A DNA stretch of 64,000 nt from an uncultured Alphaproteobacteria bacterium (GCA_949493535.1 CASZWJ010000005.1:24943-88942), one strand, 5' to 3'; counted from the stretch's first letter, positions 16,930 through 25,523 are shown. A program made the numbers and translations. The notes: a model not told the origin generated them from the sequence alone.

Positions 16930-16999
16930 CTTATTTTGATAATTATAACCGTATAAATTTAACAATTGCCAAAGGGTTCGTCAAGTCTGTTTTTGCGGC

Positions 17000-17027
17000 T
17001 TGAAAAATGCCGTTTGAAGCATATATC
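17000..17027 (+). promoter_or_regulatory. Possible sigma-70 promoter
   Basis: TTGAAA and TATATC with a 16 nt spacer lie 37 nt before the start of the exported protein at 17064. Confidence 0.45.
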
Positions 17028-17063
17028 AGCTTAAGGATAACAACATTCAAACAAAAGGAAAAA

Positions 17064-17486
17064 ATGATGAAAAAGATTTTTACTTTAGCAGCATTAGGCA
17101 GTTTGGCTGCCGTCAGTTGCGGAATTGACGGCGTTATGGCTCAGGCGACGCAGTCGGCAGTGGTCGGAAATCCCGGATCAAGCAATGTTTTGATTATTGA
17201 AGAAGGTTACGAAGCGGTTGCTCCGGCAGCAGGCTCCGTAAACTCTGTCAGTCCTCAGTCGCCGGATTGGTCTCAGGAAGGCAATGTCGATGTGGCCCCA
17301 TTATCGGGAGCAGAGCAGACTTCTCCGGCCGCCGCTGACGCTTATAATGCCGCAGCAGGAAACAACGGAGCTGCCTCAACCCCGTCAGCTGTTAATCAGG
17401 GAACAGTAAATGTAAATGAAAGCGTGACTGAAATAGCAACGCCGGATTCTGCCGCAATGGAAGTTGATGAAACAATCAGCAATTAA
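17064..17486 (+). CDS. Small exported Ala/Ser-rich protein
   Basis: A 140-residue protein with an N-terminal signal sequence (about residues 1-26, ending GVMA). The mature part is low-complexity, rich in Ala, Ser, Asn, Gly and acidic residues, without recognisable domain. A cysteine at residue 19 lies in an AVSC context that is a poor lipobox, so cleavage by signal peptidase I seems more likely. The ATG follows AAAAGGAAAAA; the longer frame from 17007 was rejected. Monocistronic, with a strong terminator right after the stop. Confidence 0.65.
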   Translation: MMKKIFTLAALGSLAAVSCGIDGVMAQATQSAVVGNPGSSNVLIIEEGYEAVAPAAGSVNSVSPQSPDWSQEGNVDVAPLSGAEQTSPAAADAYNAAAGNNGAASTPSAVNQGTVNVNESVTEIATPDSAAMEVDETISN

Positions 17487-17517
17487 AAAAATCCCCTCGG
17501 TTGAGGGGATTTTTTTA
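17487..17517 (+). terminator. Intrinsic terminator
   Basis: Arms AAATCCCCTC and GAGGGGATTT with a GGTT loop are followed by T residues. Confidence 0.9.
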
Positions 17518-17531
17518 TAAATGGCGTTCGC

Positions 17532-18038
17532 TTATTTGTCTGTCGTCAGGGCGCGGGCATAAATATCTTTGACAATCCATTTGCCGTTTTGCTGAGCCAT
17601 AACGTAAATGATTCTGCCTTTGCACAAACCAAACCAGTTTCCGTTGCAAGTGCTGTCCGTATGAACCTCAAGCTGCCCGCTTGCCAAAGGCTTGAGCTCA
17701 ATAATCTTGTAACTCATTTGTGTGGGACGGTCGAGGCTTTCATCTTCCATGAAAATAAAAGACGGCATTAAAGATTTGTTGCACTGTGCTTCAGAGGGCG
17801 AAATTGTGCAAATCACCGTTTGGCTGACAGCGCAGACAACTTCGCTGCCGTCCGTGCATTTCTCCGGCAGGCTGTCTTTACTGAAAGAAAATGTTTTATC
17901 CGCAAAATCAAAAATCGGTGCTTGGTTAAGGCTGATTTGTTTGCTTTCGACCGGAGTCTGCGGTTCTTCGGCCTCATTTTGATCGGAGCAAGAAATCAAC
18001 AAATTAAAAGCCAGAAGGGCGAGCCAATATTTTTTCAT
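17532..18038 (-). CDS. Lipoprotein of unknown function
   Basis: A 168-residue protein with signal sequence and a good lipobox (LISC, Cys17). The mature part has six further cysteines in the middle (around CTDGSEVVCAVSQTVICTIS), which suggests disulfides, and a C-terminal domain that ends with NGKWIVKDIYARAL. An AAAAGGAAAAAAC ribosome site precedes the ATG. I do not recognise the family. Confidence 0.7.
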   Translation of the reverse strand: MKKYWLALLAFNLLISCSDQNEAEEPQTPVESKQISLNQAPIFDFADKTFSFSKDSLPEKCTDGSEVVCAVSQTVICTISPSEAQCNKSLMPSFIFMEDESLDRPTQMSYKIIELKPLASGQLEVHTDSTCNGNWFGLCKGRIIYVMAQQNGKWIVKDIYARALTTDK

Positions 18039-18119
18039 GTTTTTTCCTTTTGTTTTTGTTTAATGATAATTCAATTTAAAACTTTTTATCTAAAATGCAA
18101 GAGAGGTATGAAAAAATAC

Positions 18120-18150
18120 AAAAAAGGGGAAGTAAAAACTTCCCCTTCTT
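18120..18150 (-). terminator. Terminator of the beta-barrel protein gene
   Basis: On the minus strand, 10 bp arms AAGGGGAAGT and ACTTCCCCTT flank a 4 nt loop and are followed by a T-rich tract. Confidence 0.85.
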
Positions 18151-18170
18151 CTATAATAGGAAAATACAAA

Positions 18171-18722
18171 TTAGAAGTTGTATTTAGCACCCAAAGAGTA
18201 TTCCCACATATCGCCGGCAGCACCGTCGAAGTTGCCGAGGTCAACATAACGAGCCAAAGCGCGAACAGCAACTTTTTCATTTACGTTGTATTCAGCGCCG
18301 GCACCCAAACGGTAACCCCAGCTCCATTCATGGCCATGGCCTTCATGAGGAGTTCTGTCAGCCAGTCTGTAGCGAGCAACACCGGCAGTACCGATCAAAG
18401 CAACTTTCTGCTCGCAGCCTAAAGGCAGGTAACCCAAAGCGTCAATACCGAAAGCATCAAAATGGTAGCTTGTTCTTGCAGCGTCAGCACCGTTGCTCTG
18501 GTGAGCATTCAGAGTTCTCTGATAGAAAACTTCAGTGCCGAAATTTTCGTTGTACTGAGCACCGGCGAAAATTTTACCGCCGTTGAAGTTTTCACCTTTG
18601 TGGCTGAAGTCAGAATATGTGTAATCAACACCAGCATAAGGAGTATATTCCAAAGCTTCTGCATTTGCGCTCATAGCGATTGCAGATACAGCAACCATTA
18701 ATGCACCAATAGTTTTTTTCAT
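18171..18722 (-). CDS. Outer-membrane beta-barrel protein
   Basis: A 183-residue protein with a signal peptide (residues 1-22, ending ANA) and a mature sequence of alternating amphipathic strands, such as YTPYAGVDYTYSDF, GGKIFAGAQYNENFGTEVFY and LGAGAEYNVNEKVAVRA. The last residue is Phe (GAKYNF), the Bam recognition signal. Size suits an eight-stranded barrel of the OmpA/Omp25 kind. A HEGHGHEW loop is His-rich. Codon choice is strongly biased (many GCA, AAC, TTC), as for an abundant protein. It has an AAAGGA ribosome site, a long AT-rich leader with a palindrome and its own terminator. Confidence 0.88.
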   Translation of the reverse strand: MKKTIGALMVAVSAIAMSANAEALEYTPYAGVDYTYSDFSHKGENFNGGKIFAGAQYNENFGTEVFYQRTLNAHQSNGADAARTSYHFDAFGIDALGYLPLGCEQKVALIGTAGVARYRLADRTPHEGHGHEWSWGYRLGAGAEYNVNEKVAVRALARYVDLGNFDGAAGDMWEYSLGAKYNF

Positions 18723-18758
18723 CTAATTTTCCTTTATAAAGTTTAACCTTTGTACAGT

Positions 18759-18777
18759 TTAGTTTAATAAACTAAAT
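18759..18777. repeat. Palindrome in the leader of the beta-barrel gene
   Basis: TTTAGTTTA and TAAACTAAA form a perfect 9 bp inverted repeat around one base, 37 nt before the start codon. It could be an operator or a transcript-stabilising hairpin. Confidence 0.5.
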
Positions 18778-18793
18778 CATTACACTCAATACT

Positions 18794-18823
18794 ATAGTAC
18801 TAAAATTCTAAAAATAAAGTAAA
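18794..18823 (-). promoter_or_regulatory. Possible promoter of the beta-barrel gene
   Basis: On the minus strand TTTACT and TACTAT are 18 nt apart, giving a leader of about 65 nt that holds the palindrome at 18759. Confidence 0.4.
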
Positions 18824-18901
18824 CTTATATTACAAAATTATTGTTTAAGCCGAATTTCCGTGATAAGCTAAAGAAATATAGGAATTTAGAGGATTGTTAT
18901 A

Positions 18902-19453
18902 ATGAGGAAAACTGACCAGTCCGGCGCCTCAATGATAGAAATGATAGGCATTTTAGGAATTATTTCTGTCGTTACGACCGGAATTCTCGCTACCGTTTCA
19001 AAGATTTATGACCGTTATCAGCAGTCGGCGATTACTACTCAGATTCGCGATTTGCAAAAAAACATACGGGTTCGCTTTTCGGCAATGTCTGATTATCGGG
19101 ACTTAAGCAAAGGGAATGCTGTCGAACAGCTGGTTAAAGAAAGGGTGATACCGTCAGATATGGTTTCGGGAGATAAATTGTATCATGCATATAATGGCGA
19201 AGTAAAACTTTCGGGAACCAAATATGATTATACAATTAAGTTTTCAGATCTCAAAAGAAACGGCTGTGTAGATTTGCTGGGTTTAAGCTGGACGGTGAAC
19301 GATACATCGGATTTAATCCGCCTGAAGGCAAACGGAATAACGTATACTTGGACGGCCGGCGGTTCTAACCGATTGCCGATTGATCTGATCGAGGCCGGAA
19401 AACGCTGCGACAGCAACCGGACAAAAAATTCGATTGAATGGACTTTCCAATAG
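18902..19453 (+). CDS. Type IV pilin-like protein
   Basis: The N-terminus shows a prepilin peptidase site: a short leader of eight residues ending SG, then ASMIEMIGILGIISVV with Glu at +5 and a hydrophobic helix. After the helix comes a polar alpha extension (RYQQSAITTQIRDLQKNIR) and a globular head with two late cysteines (at NGCVDLL and KRCDSN), which could form the D-region disulfide loop seen in pilins. At 183 residues the size is typical. GAGG precedes the ATG. The 3' end overlaps fliX by 16 nt. No other pilus gene is in the window. Confidence 0.8.
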   Translation: MRKTDQSGASMIEMIGILGIISVVTTGILATVSKIYDRYQQSAITTQIRDLQKNIRVRFSAMSDYRDLSKGNAVEQLVKERVIPSDMVSGDKLYHAYNGEVKLSGTKYDYTIKFSDLKRNGCVDLLGLSWTVNDTSDLIRLKANGITYTWTAGGSNRLPIDLIEAGKRCDSNRTKNSIEWTFQ

Positions 19454-19890
19454 AGCAAAAGGAATTAGATTTGTTTAAGGTAAATGACGTAAATAAAACC
19501 AAAGATATTGCTGCCGGTAAAGTGAAAAAAAATACCGGCGGAGCAGATTTTTCCTCATATTTAAAGGAAACGGCAAAACCGGGAACGGCTCCTGTTTCAG
19601 GAATGTCGTGCATTTCTGTCACCGATGCTATTTTTGCGGCGCAGCTTGCCGACGGCGTAGAAGAACGCGAACGCAAAAAGAAACAAATAAAGCGCGGTTT
19701 TACGTTGCTGGACAAACTTGAAGAAATCCGCCAAGCATTGCTCGGAGGGTATATTTCCGTTGACCGGCTGATAGAAATTTCCCGTTTTGTTAAAGAACAG
19801 GATTTCGGCAGTTCCGATTCGCGTTTAAATGAAATAATTGCAGAAATCGAACTGCGGGTGGAAGTAGAACTGGCTAAATTAACGAAATAG
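19438..19890 (+). CDS. fliX: Flagellar assembly regulator FliX
   Basis: FliX, known from Caulobacter, links flagellar basal-body assembly to the activity of the sigma-54 activator FlbD. The 150-residue protein has the FliX pattern: a loose N-terminus, then RGFTLLDKLEEIRQALLGG and the terminal LNEIIAEIELRVEVELAKL block, which is nearly diagnostic. Its start lies inside the preceding pilin-like gene (16 nt overlap). The sigma-54 promoter at 52233 is a plausible downstream target of the same circuit; this last point is inference. Confidence 0.82.
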   Translation: MDFPIEQKELDLFKVNDVNKTKDIAAGKVKKNTGGADFSSYLKETAKPGTAPVSGMSCISVTDAIFAAQLADGVEERERKKKQIKRGFTLLDKLEEIRQALLGGYISVDRLIEISRFVKEQDFGSSDSRLNEIIAEIELRVEVELAKLTK

Positions 19891-19925
19891 CTGTGATAAA
19901 TCAATTTTTTGCTTGAAGTTAATAA

Positions 19926-19955
19926 TTGAAATTTGTAAGTTGCTTGCTATATAAG
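19926..19955 (+). promoter_or_regulatory. Sigma-70 promoter of dksA
   Basis: TTGAAA is followed after 16-18 nt by overlapping TATATA and TATAAG hexamers, about 40 nt before the dksA start. Confidence 0.55.
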
Positions 19956-19992
19956 AAAACCAGTTCAAGACTTATTGTTAAGGAGTATGACT

Positions 19993-20418
19993 ATGGAACC
20001 AACAACAATTCTCCCTCCGGACTATCATCCGTCTGCAAATGAAGAATATATGAATGACGTGATGTTGGAATATTTCCGCCAGAAGCTTCTCAGCTGGAAA
20101 AAATCTTTAATCAATCAATCAAAAGACACTTTAGATGATTTAAAACAAGGCGGCCTTAACCAGCCGGATCAGATTGACCGCGCATCATTGGAAGCAGACA
20201 AAGCTCTTGAATTGCGCACTCGTGACCGAGCCCGCAAACTGATTTCTAAAATTGACGAGGCTTTGAAGCGTATCGAAGACGGCGTTTACGGTTATTGTGA
20301 AGAAACCGGCGAGCCGATAGGCGTTGACCGTTTGGATGTCCGTCCGGTAGCAACTTTGTCCATTGAGGCTCAGGAACGCCACGAAAGAATGGAAAAAACT
20401 TACGACGACGAAGCATAA
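19993..20418 (+). CDS. dksA: RNA polymerase-binding transcription factor DksA
   Basis: DksA enters the polymerase secondary channel and acts with ppGpp. The 141-residue protein has the coiled-coil (LSWKKSLINQSKDTLDDL and on), with the RDRARKLISKIDEALKRIED return helix and a C-terminal globular part GVYGYCEETGEPIGVDRLD. Only one of the four zinc-finger cysteines is kept, which is usual for the alphaproteobacterial type. The ATG at 19993 stands 7 nt from AAGGAG; the ATG at 19987 is too close. maf overlaps the stop by one base. Confidence 0.93.
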   Translation: MEPTTILPPDYHPSANEEYMNDVMLEYFRQKLLSWKKSLINQSKDTLDDLKQGGLNQPDQIDRASLEADKALELRTRDRARKLISKIDEALKRIEDGVYGYCEETGEPIGVDRLDVRPVATLSIEAQERHERMEKTYDDEA

Positions 20419-20996
20419 TGTCTGCAGAAATCAAAGATTTTATATTGGCTTCCGGCTCAAAACAGCGCTTGGCACTGCTGGCGCAGATTGGTTTGATTCC
20501 GGGATCTGTTCAGCCGGCGGATATTGACGAGAGTGAAAAGAAAGGCGAAAAAGCCTCAGCTTATGTCAAACGTATGGCCTGTGAAAAAGCTATGAAAATT
20601 GCCGGGGAAAATCCCGGCAAAGTCGTTTTAGGATCAGATACTGTCGTTGTTGTCGGCGCAAAAATCCTTCATAAATGCAAAACGGATGAAGAACAGGCCG
20701 CTGTCATGAAAATGCTTTCGGGAAAAGCGCATCGCGTATTGAGTGCCGTTTGCGTCATAGATAAAGAAGGCAAAAAATCCGTGCGCCTGAATACAACCCG
20801 CATTTTAATGAAAAAACTCTCCGAAGAAGAAATCCGCAATTATGTCGCCGGCCATGAATGGGTCGGTTGCTGCGGTTATAAAATTGAAGGCGCTTTGGCA
20901 GCGTTTGTTACCAAGATTATCGGATCATATTCCGGTGTTGTCGGCTTGCCTTTGTATGAAACCCGCAATTTGTTGTTAGGGGCTGGAATAAAATGA
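20418..20996 (+). CDS. maf: Maf-family nucleoside triphosphate pyrophosphatase
   Basis: Maf proteins hydrolyse non-canonical or pyrimidine nucleoside triphosphates. The 192-residue product begins with ILASGSKQRLALLAQIG (the Maf ASxSxRR motif, here altered to SGSKQR), contains LGSDTVVVVG with the catalytic Asp, and ends with GGxxL-like KIEGALAAFVTKIIGSYSGV and GLPLYET. It overlaps dksA by 1 nt and the ribonuclease gene by 4 nt, forming a dksA-maf-rng-yacG operon. Confidence 0.88.
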   Translation: MSAEIKDFILASGSKQRLALLAQIGLIPGSVQPADIDESEKKGEKASAYVKRMACEKAMKIAGENPGKVVLGSDTVVVVGAKILHKCKTDEEQAAVMKMLSGKAHRVLSAVCVIDKEGKKSVRLNTTRILMKKLSEEEIRNYVAGHEWVGCCGYKIEGALAAFVTKIIGSYSGVVGLPLYETRNLLLGAGIK

Positions 20997-22162
20997 TGAT
21001 AGATAAAATTATATATGAAACAAAAGGCGGCATGACCCGCATTGCGCTGTTAAGCAACGGCAATTTGGCCGAACTGGAAATTATTGCTGAAAATCGGGCA
21101 TTGGAAGGCAATATTTATTTGGGAAAAGTTGTTCGCAAAATTGAATTGGCAAATGGCAAACAGGGCTTTTTTGTAGAATTGGGCGAAGGGCGCGAAGCTT
21201 TTTTGAATGCCGAAGAATACGGGCTTGATGAACTTAATATTTGCGAAGGGCAGAGTCTGGTTGTGCAGGTTGCGCAGGAAAAACGCGCCGAGAAAGGCCC
21301 TAAGGTAACCCGGGCTTTGCAGTTTGTCGGCGAAAATCTGGTTTATTGCCCTTACCGCATGAATGTTGAAACCTCGTCTAAAATTGCCGATAAAAACAAG
21401 GCTTCCGAATACCGCGATCTTGTCATTGAAAACACCACCGGACAGGAGGGCTGGATTATCCGCACCTCGGCAGTGAATGAGAGCAAAGAAACAATCGTAA
21501 AAGAAATGGAATATCTGCGTTCGCTTTTTGATTCGACAAGGGCAAAAGCGCGCAGCTTGCAAGCGCCTGCATTACTCTTGGCCAAAGCTAATCCCGTTTT
21601 TGAATATATAAACAAATATAAAAATGATTTAAATAAAATCGTTTTAAACAGCCGCAATATCGAAAACGATATTAAAGAACACTTTGGTGATGAGATTGCA
21701 ACGGAAATTGCCGCCGAACCATTTGATGAATATGGTATGGAAGATGCCATTGTCGAGGCGTTGAATCCGTCAGTCAAATTAAAAAGCGGCGGCCGGATTA
21801 CCATTCAGGAAACAAAAGCTCTGGTGGCAATAGATGTTGACAGCGGCAGCGACAAAGGCAACGGCAGTATTGCCCATTTGAACTTGGAGGCGGCGGATGA
21901 GATTGCCAGACAAATCCGTTTGCGCAACTTGTCAGGCAAAATTATCATTGATTTTGCCGGTTCGTCAGATTACCGTTATTTGAAACCGGTCATTGAGACT
22001 TTGGAAAGTAAAGCTGCCGAAGATTCAACCAAAACAACCGTTTTGGGCTTGAGCCGCGCCGGCAATGTTGAAATCATCCGCGTTCGCAAACGTCCGACTT
22101 TGCAGGATTTGTTAACTAAAGAATGTGACTGCTGTCAGGGCAGCGGCAGGGTGATGCGATGA
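20993..22162 (+). CDS. rng: Ribonuclease G/E family protein
   Basis: A 389-residue RNase G-type endonuclease. The S1 region (NIYLGKVVRKIELANGKQGF with FVELGEGREAFL) is followed by the RNase H-like fold, the catalytic DNase I-like segment LVAIDVDSGSDKG with its Asp, and DFAGSSDYRYLKP. The last residues ECDCCQGSGR hold the Zn-link cysteines. It is shorter than RNase G of E. coli (489) and lacks any long C-terminal scaffold, so it is not a full RNase E. Another ATG three bases on is equally possible. yacG overlaps the stop by 4 nt, a common gene pair in alphaproteobacteria. Confidence 0.9.
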   Translation: MMIDKIIYETKGGMTRIALLSNGNLAELEIIAENRALEGNIYLGKVVRKIELANGKQGFFVELGEGREAFLNAEEYGLDELNICEGQSLVVQVAQEKRAEKGPKVTRALQFVGENLVYCPYRMNVETSSKIADKNKASEYRDLVIENTTGQEGWIIRTSAVNESKETIVKEMEYLRSLFDSTRAKARSLQAPALLLAKANPVFEYINKYKNDLNKIVLNSRNIENDIKEHFGDEIATEIAAEPFDEYGMEDAIVEALNPSVKLKSGGRITIQETKALVAIDVDSGSDKGNGSIAHLNLEAADEIARQIRLRNLSGKIIIDFAGSSDYRYLKPVIETLESKAAEDSTKTTVLGLSRAGNVEIIRVRKRPTLQDLLTKECDCCQGSGRVMR

Positions 22163-22362
22163 AATGCCCCATTTGTAAAAAAGAGCTGGAAGACGCCAAA
22201 TACAAACCATTCTGCTCAAAACGCTGCGCGGATATTGATTTGGGAAACTGGCTGAACGGTTCCTATGCAATTCCGGCGGAAGAACTTGATGAAGAGGATA
22301 TTCAAGAGCTTCAGGAAGCCATGGAAAAGAAACTTTACGAAGAATGTGACGGTAAAGAATAA
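22159..22362 (+). CDS. yacG: DNA gyrase inhibitor YacG
   Basis: A 67-residue zinc protein. CPICKKEL and FCSKRCADIDLGNWLNGSY give the four Cys ligands (CxxC and CxxxC), and the GNWLNGSYAIP segment is diagnostic for YacG. The acidic C-terminal tail is usual. Last gene of the dksA operon; a strong terminator follows. Confidence 0.93.
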   Translation: MKCPICKKELEDAKYKPFCSKRCADIDLGNWLNGSYAIPAEELDEEDIQELQEAMEKKLYEECDGKE

Positions 22363-22365
22363 AAA

Positions 22366-22400
22366 ATTACTCCGGAAAAAAATCCGGAGTATTTTTTTTT
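22366..22400. terminator. Bidirectional intrinsic terminator
   Basis: Arms TACTCCGGA and TCCGGAGTA around a 6 nt A-rich loop, with A residues before and nine T residues after. It separates yacG from the convergent ftsI. Confidence 0.9.
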
Positions 22401-22404
22401 GTGT

Positions 22405-24150
22405 CTAGCGTTTATATGATGCTTCGATAATGCGGTTGCGGCGTTTCTCGTCCAAATCATAATTGGCTTTGACGTTTAATTGCGGCGCAATTGCTGTAAT
22501 GATTTTTGCGGTGGTCGGAACCGTATTCCAGCCGGATGTGACAAAGCCCCAGGTTTCTTTGCTGCCTTTGGGTTCGTCGAGCATAACCATTAAGGCATAT
22601 TTGGGATTAGAGGCCGGAAATGTGGCGGCAAATGCGGTACGGACTTTTTTATCGACATATTTGCCGTTAGCAGACAGTTTGTTGGCGGTTCCCGTTTTGC
22701 CGGCAACCTCATAGCCGAGAACATTGGCGCGCTTGCCCGAGCCGTTGGTGACGACCAGACGCAGCAGGTCACGCATTTGTTTGGAGGTATTATAGGAGAT
22801 GACGCGGTAACCGTTGTCTTTTTTGGTGCTGTTTTTCAAAATGGTCGGTTCGTGGTATATGCCCCCGTTAACCACAGATGAAAAAGCGGTAATCAAATGC
22901 ATCGGCGTAACGGCCAGGCCGTAACCGTAAGCAACGGTGGCGATAGTGCCTTCGCCCCAGCGTTTGGGAACAAGCGTTTTGCTTTTTTCGGCAATTTCAA
23001 AATTTATTTCATCAAAAAAGCCGATTTTTTCCATAAATTGTTTTTGCTCTTTGCCGCCGACTTTAAGAGCCATGCGGGCAGAACCGATGTTTGAGGAATA
23101 AACCATAATCTCGGGAACGGACAGCCAGCGGTTTTCGCCGCGATAGTCTTTAATAACGTTATATTTAAGCTTGAGCGGCTGAGTCGCATCGAATTTGTCT
23201 GCCACTTTGACTTTGCCGCTTTCCAAAGACATGGCTGCATTGAATACTTTAAGAACGGAACCTGGCTCATAAACGCCTTTTGTTGCCATGTTGAACATAG
23301 AGCGCGCCGCCGGATTAACCGGTTTGTTCGGGTCATAATCAGGCAGTGAAACCAGAGAAATGACTTCGCCGGTTTTAACGTCCATAAGAATAGCCGATGC
23401 GCCGATAGCATCAAATTTTTTGATAGCTGCCGCCAACTCTTCGCGAATGGTATCCTGCACGCCGGCGTCAATAGTCAAGGCCAGAGGAATATCAGACTGG
23501 GTCAGGCGTTCGTTTTCTGCTTTTTCGATTCCCGAAATGCCTTCGTTGTCAATATTGGTCGAACCGACCAAATGGGCAAACAGGTTCTTGTGCGGATAAA
23601 CGCGTTTTTCGCCGTTTTCAAATTCCAGCCCCGGAATGCCGAGATAGTTGATTTGATATTGCTGGGAAGGGGTAAGGTTGCGTTTGAGATAAACAAAGCT
23701 GCTGCGGGATGTCAATTTATGCAAAACGCTTTCATATTTTAAATCAGGCAAAACTTTAACCAGTTCTTTGGCGGCTTTTTTGGGGTTAAGCACTTTTTTA
23801 GGGGTGGCATATAAATTGACGGTCGGCAGAGACGTTGCGATAATTGTGCCGTTGCGGTCTAAAATATCGGCCCTTTTAATGGGATTTTGCGCATATGCTT
23901 GCAAATGCCGCGATTCGGAATGTTCGGGATTGTGAAGGTTGGGAGCTATGCAGACTTCAAACAGCCTGATACCGATAACGGCATAAACCAATAAAAAGCT
24001 TAAAACAGCGAAAAGAACACGGTTTTTACACATGGAGAGGGGGTCTTTCTCACATGTGTAGTTCATAAAAGAACTGCTTTTGCCTATTTTAATCTCTTCA
24101 CCGGGAAGATAAAAGCTTTCTTCTTTCTTGGAAAAATACTTTCCGAACAT
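22405..24150 (-). CDS. ftsI: Division transpeptidase FtsI (PBP3)
   Basis: FtsI cross-links septal peptidoglycan. The 581-residue protein has a cytoplasmic N-terminus, a membrane helix near residues 45-62, a PBP dimerisation domain and a transpeptidase domain. The active site motifs are visible: GSVLK (SxxK, near Ser297), SSN (near 352) and KTGTAN (near 482). It follows ftsL closely on the minus strand. Downstream, the cluster ends in a terminator; no murE or later dcw gene follows. Confidence 0.94.
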   Translation of the reverse strand: MFGKYFSKKEESFYLPGEEIKIGKSSSFMNYTCEKDPLSMCKNRVLFAVLSFLLVYAVIGIRLFEVCIAPNLHNPEHSESRHLQAYAQNPIKRADILDRNGTIIATSLPTVNLYATPKKVLNPKKAAKELVKVLPDLKYESVLHKLTSRSSFVYLKRNLTPSQQYQINYLGIPGLEFENGEKRVYPHKNLFAHLVGSTNIDNEGISGIEKAENERLTQSDIPLALTIDAGVQDTIREELAAAIKKFDAIGASAILMDVKTGEVISLVSLPDYDPNKPVNPAARSMFNMATKGVYEPGSVLKVFNAAMSLESGKVKVADKFDATQPLKLKYNVIKDYRGENRWLSVPEIMVYSSNIGSARMALKVGGKEQKQFMEKIGFFDEINFEIAEKSKTLVPKRWGEGTIATVAYGYGLAVTPMHLITAFSSVVNGGIYHEPTILKNSTKKDNGYRVISYNTSKQMRDLLRLVVTNGSGKRANVLGYEVAGKTGTANKLSANGKYVDKKVRTAFAATFPASNPKYALMVMLDEPKGSKETWGFVTSGWNTVPTTAKIITAIAPQLNVKANYDLDEKRRNRIIEASYKR

Positions 24151-24192
24151 GCCGCCATTCTGCCTTGACTGTAACTTGTTACCAATTTTATC

Positions 24193-24576
24193 TTAGCGCT
24201 GCGCTTTTGCCAGTTTTTTCAATCCCTTATTTTGCTCAGCATAGCCAGATATATTCTTTTGAGCGATGATTCTTCTGCTGTCATCGGATTCATATTCGAA
24301 TGGTAACGCAGAATAGTTAATAATTTGTTCAGCTTGGACCGGATTTAAAGAAATATGTTTGGCGGCAAGCTGGCGAAGTCTGGAAGGATTGTTCAAATGG
24401 CTCCATTCGGCTTTCAGAACATGAATGCTTTTAATGTCGTCTTGAATGCTTTTGTTAATGCTGACGAGCTGTTTTTCTAAACCTTGAACCTGATTCTTCA
24501 TTGATAAAATGCCAAAACCCAGCAGGCAGGGAATGGTAATCAGCAAAATATATGAAGCGGTTTTTGTACTTGTCAT
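24193..24576 (-). CDS. ftsL: Division protein FtsL
   Basis: A 127-residue bitopic protein: short N-terminus, membrane helix at residues ~8-25 (SYILLITIPCLLGFGIL), a coiled coil (VQGLEKQLVSINKSIQDDIK) and the HLNNPSRLRQLAAKHISL block that is typical of FtsL. FtsL forms the FtsQLB complex; its partner FtsB is at 41671. An AAGGA ribosome site precedes the ATG. Position between rsmH and ftsI confirms the call. Confidence 0.88.
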   Translation of the reverse strand: MTSTKTASYILLITIPCLLGFGILSMKNQVQGLEKQLVSINKSIQDDIKSIHVLKAEWSHLNNPSRLRQLAAKHISLNPVQAEQIINYSALPFEYESDDSRRIIAQKNISGYAEQNKGLKKLAKAQR

Positions 24577-24599
24577 CAGGCAATCCTTTCTAGCTGCGC

Positions 24600-25523
24600 T
24601 TATCTTTTAATCCCCCAACGCAATTTTGCGGAGCGCGACCGTTTGTTAACGGCGGTTTCTTCCTCGCTGGCGGCAACCGCTTTGGAAGTTTCAGCAAAAA
24701 TTGCGTCATTTCCCAATTCCGGAACATTTTTGGCATATTTTGAAATATGTACGTTAGGGCCGGAATTTTCTTTGAAAAAGGTTTTGACAATACGGTCTTC
24801 CAACGAATGAAAGGTTACGACGACAAGGCGTCCGTTGGGAGCTAACCGATGAGCGGCTCCTTTTAAACCTTTTTCAAGTTCTTCAAGTTCGTTATTAACG
24901 GCAATGCGCAATGCCTGAAAAGTTCTGGTTGCCGGGTCAATGCCGTTCGGCGTTTTGCGGATAACGCCGTAAATAATTTCTGCCAGTTGTTTGGTTGTGG
25001 CAATCGGAGCCGTTTTGCGGGCTTCGGCAATTTTGGCGGCAATCTGGCGCGATTTGCGCTCTTCGCCGTATTTATATATTAAATCGGCCAAATCTTTTTC
25101 CGGCAGGCTGTTAACCAAATCTGCCGCGCTGGTGCCAATGCAGGACATCCGCATATCTAACGGGGCGTCTTTGGAAAAAGAGAAGCCGCGTTCGCCGTTG
25201 TCAAGCTGCATTGACGAAACGCCTATGTCAAAAACTGCGCCGTTGACGGGTTCGGTAACAAGTTCTGAAAAATGAGAGAATTGTCCGGCCCTGAATTCAA
25301 ACCGGCTGCCGTATTTTGCTCTGAGTTCATCAGCTCTGGCTTTAACGTTCGGATCGCGATCTAAAGCAATAACTTTGCACTCGGCAGCATTTAAAAGGGC
25401 TTCTGTATAGCCGCCGTTTCCGAATGTGGCGTCGACATAAGTTTCGCCGTCTTGCGGTTTCATTGCGCTCAAAACTTCTCTGAGCATAACCGGAAAATGC
25501 TTTTCATAGCCGCCGGGAATCAT
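24600..25523 (-). CDS. rsmH: 16S rRNA m4C1402 methyltransferase RsmH
   Basis: RsmH (MraW) methylates N4 of C1402 in 16S rRNA using SAM. The 307-residue protein starts with KHFPVMLREVLSAM, then YVDATFGNGGYTEALL (SAM-binding glycine-rich loop), FDIGVSSMQLDNGERGFSF, and NELEELEKGL with FHSLEDRIVK towards the end. All are RsmH signatures. It overlaps mraZ by 4 nt. Confidence 0.95.
   Translation of the reverse strand: MIPGGYEKHFPVMLREVLSAMKPQDGETYVDATFGNGGYTEALLNAAECKVIALDRDPNVKARADELRAKYGSRFEFRAGQFSHFSELVTEPVNGAVFDIGVSSMQLDNGERGFSFSKDAPLDMRMSCIGTSAADLVNSLPEKDLADLIYKYGEERKSRQIAAKIAEARKTAPIATTKQLAEIIYGVIRKTPNGIDPATRTFQALRIAVNNELEELEKGLKGAAHRLAPNGRLVVVTFHSLEDRIVKTFFKENSGPNVHISKYAKNVPELGNDAIFAETSKAVAASEEETAVNKRSRSAKLRWGIKR

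Noticed and set aside
17820..18422. 200-codon plus-strand frame between the lipoprotein and the beta-barrel gene
   Set aside because: It is antisense to two well-supported genes and crosses a terminator.
19993..20418. DksA with three zinc-finger cysteines missing, considered as degenerate
   Set aside because: This single-cysteine form is normal in alphaproteobacteria.
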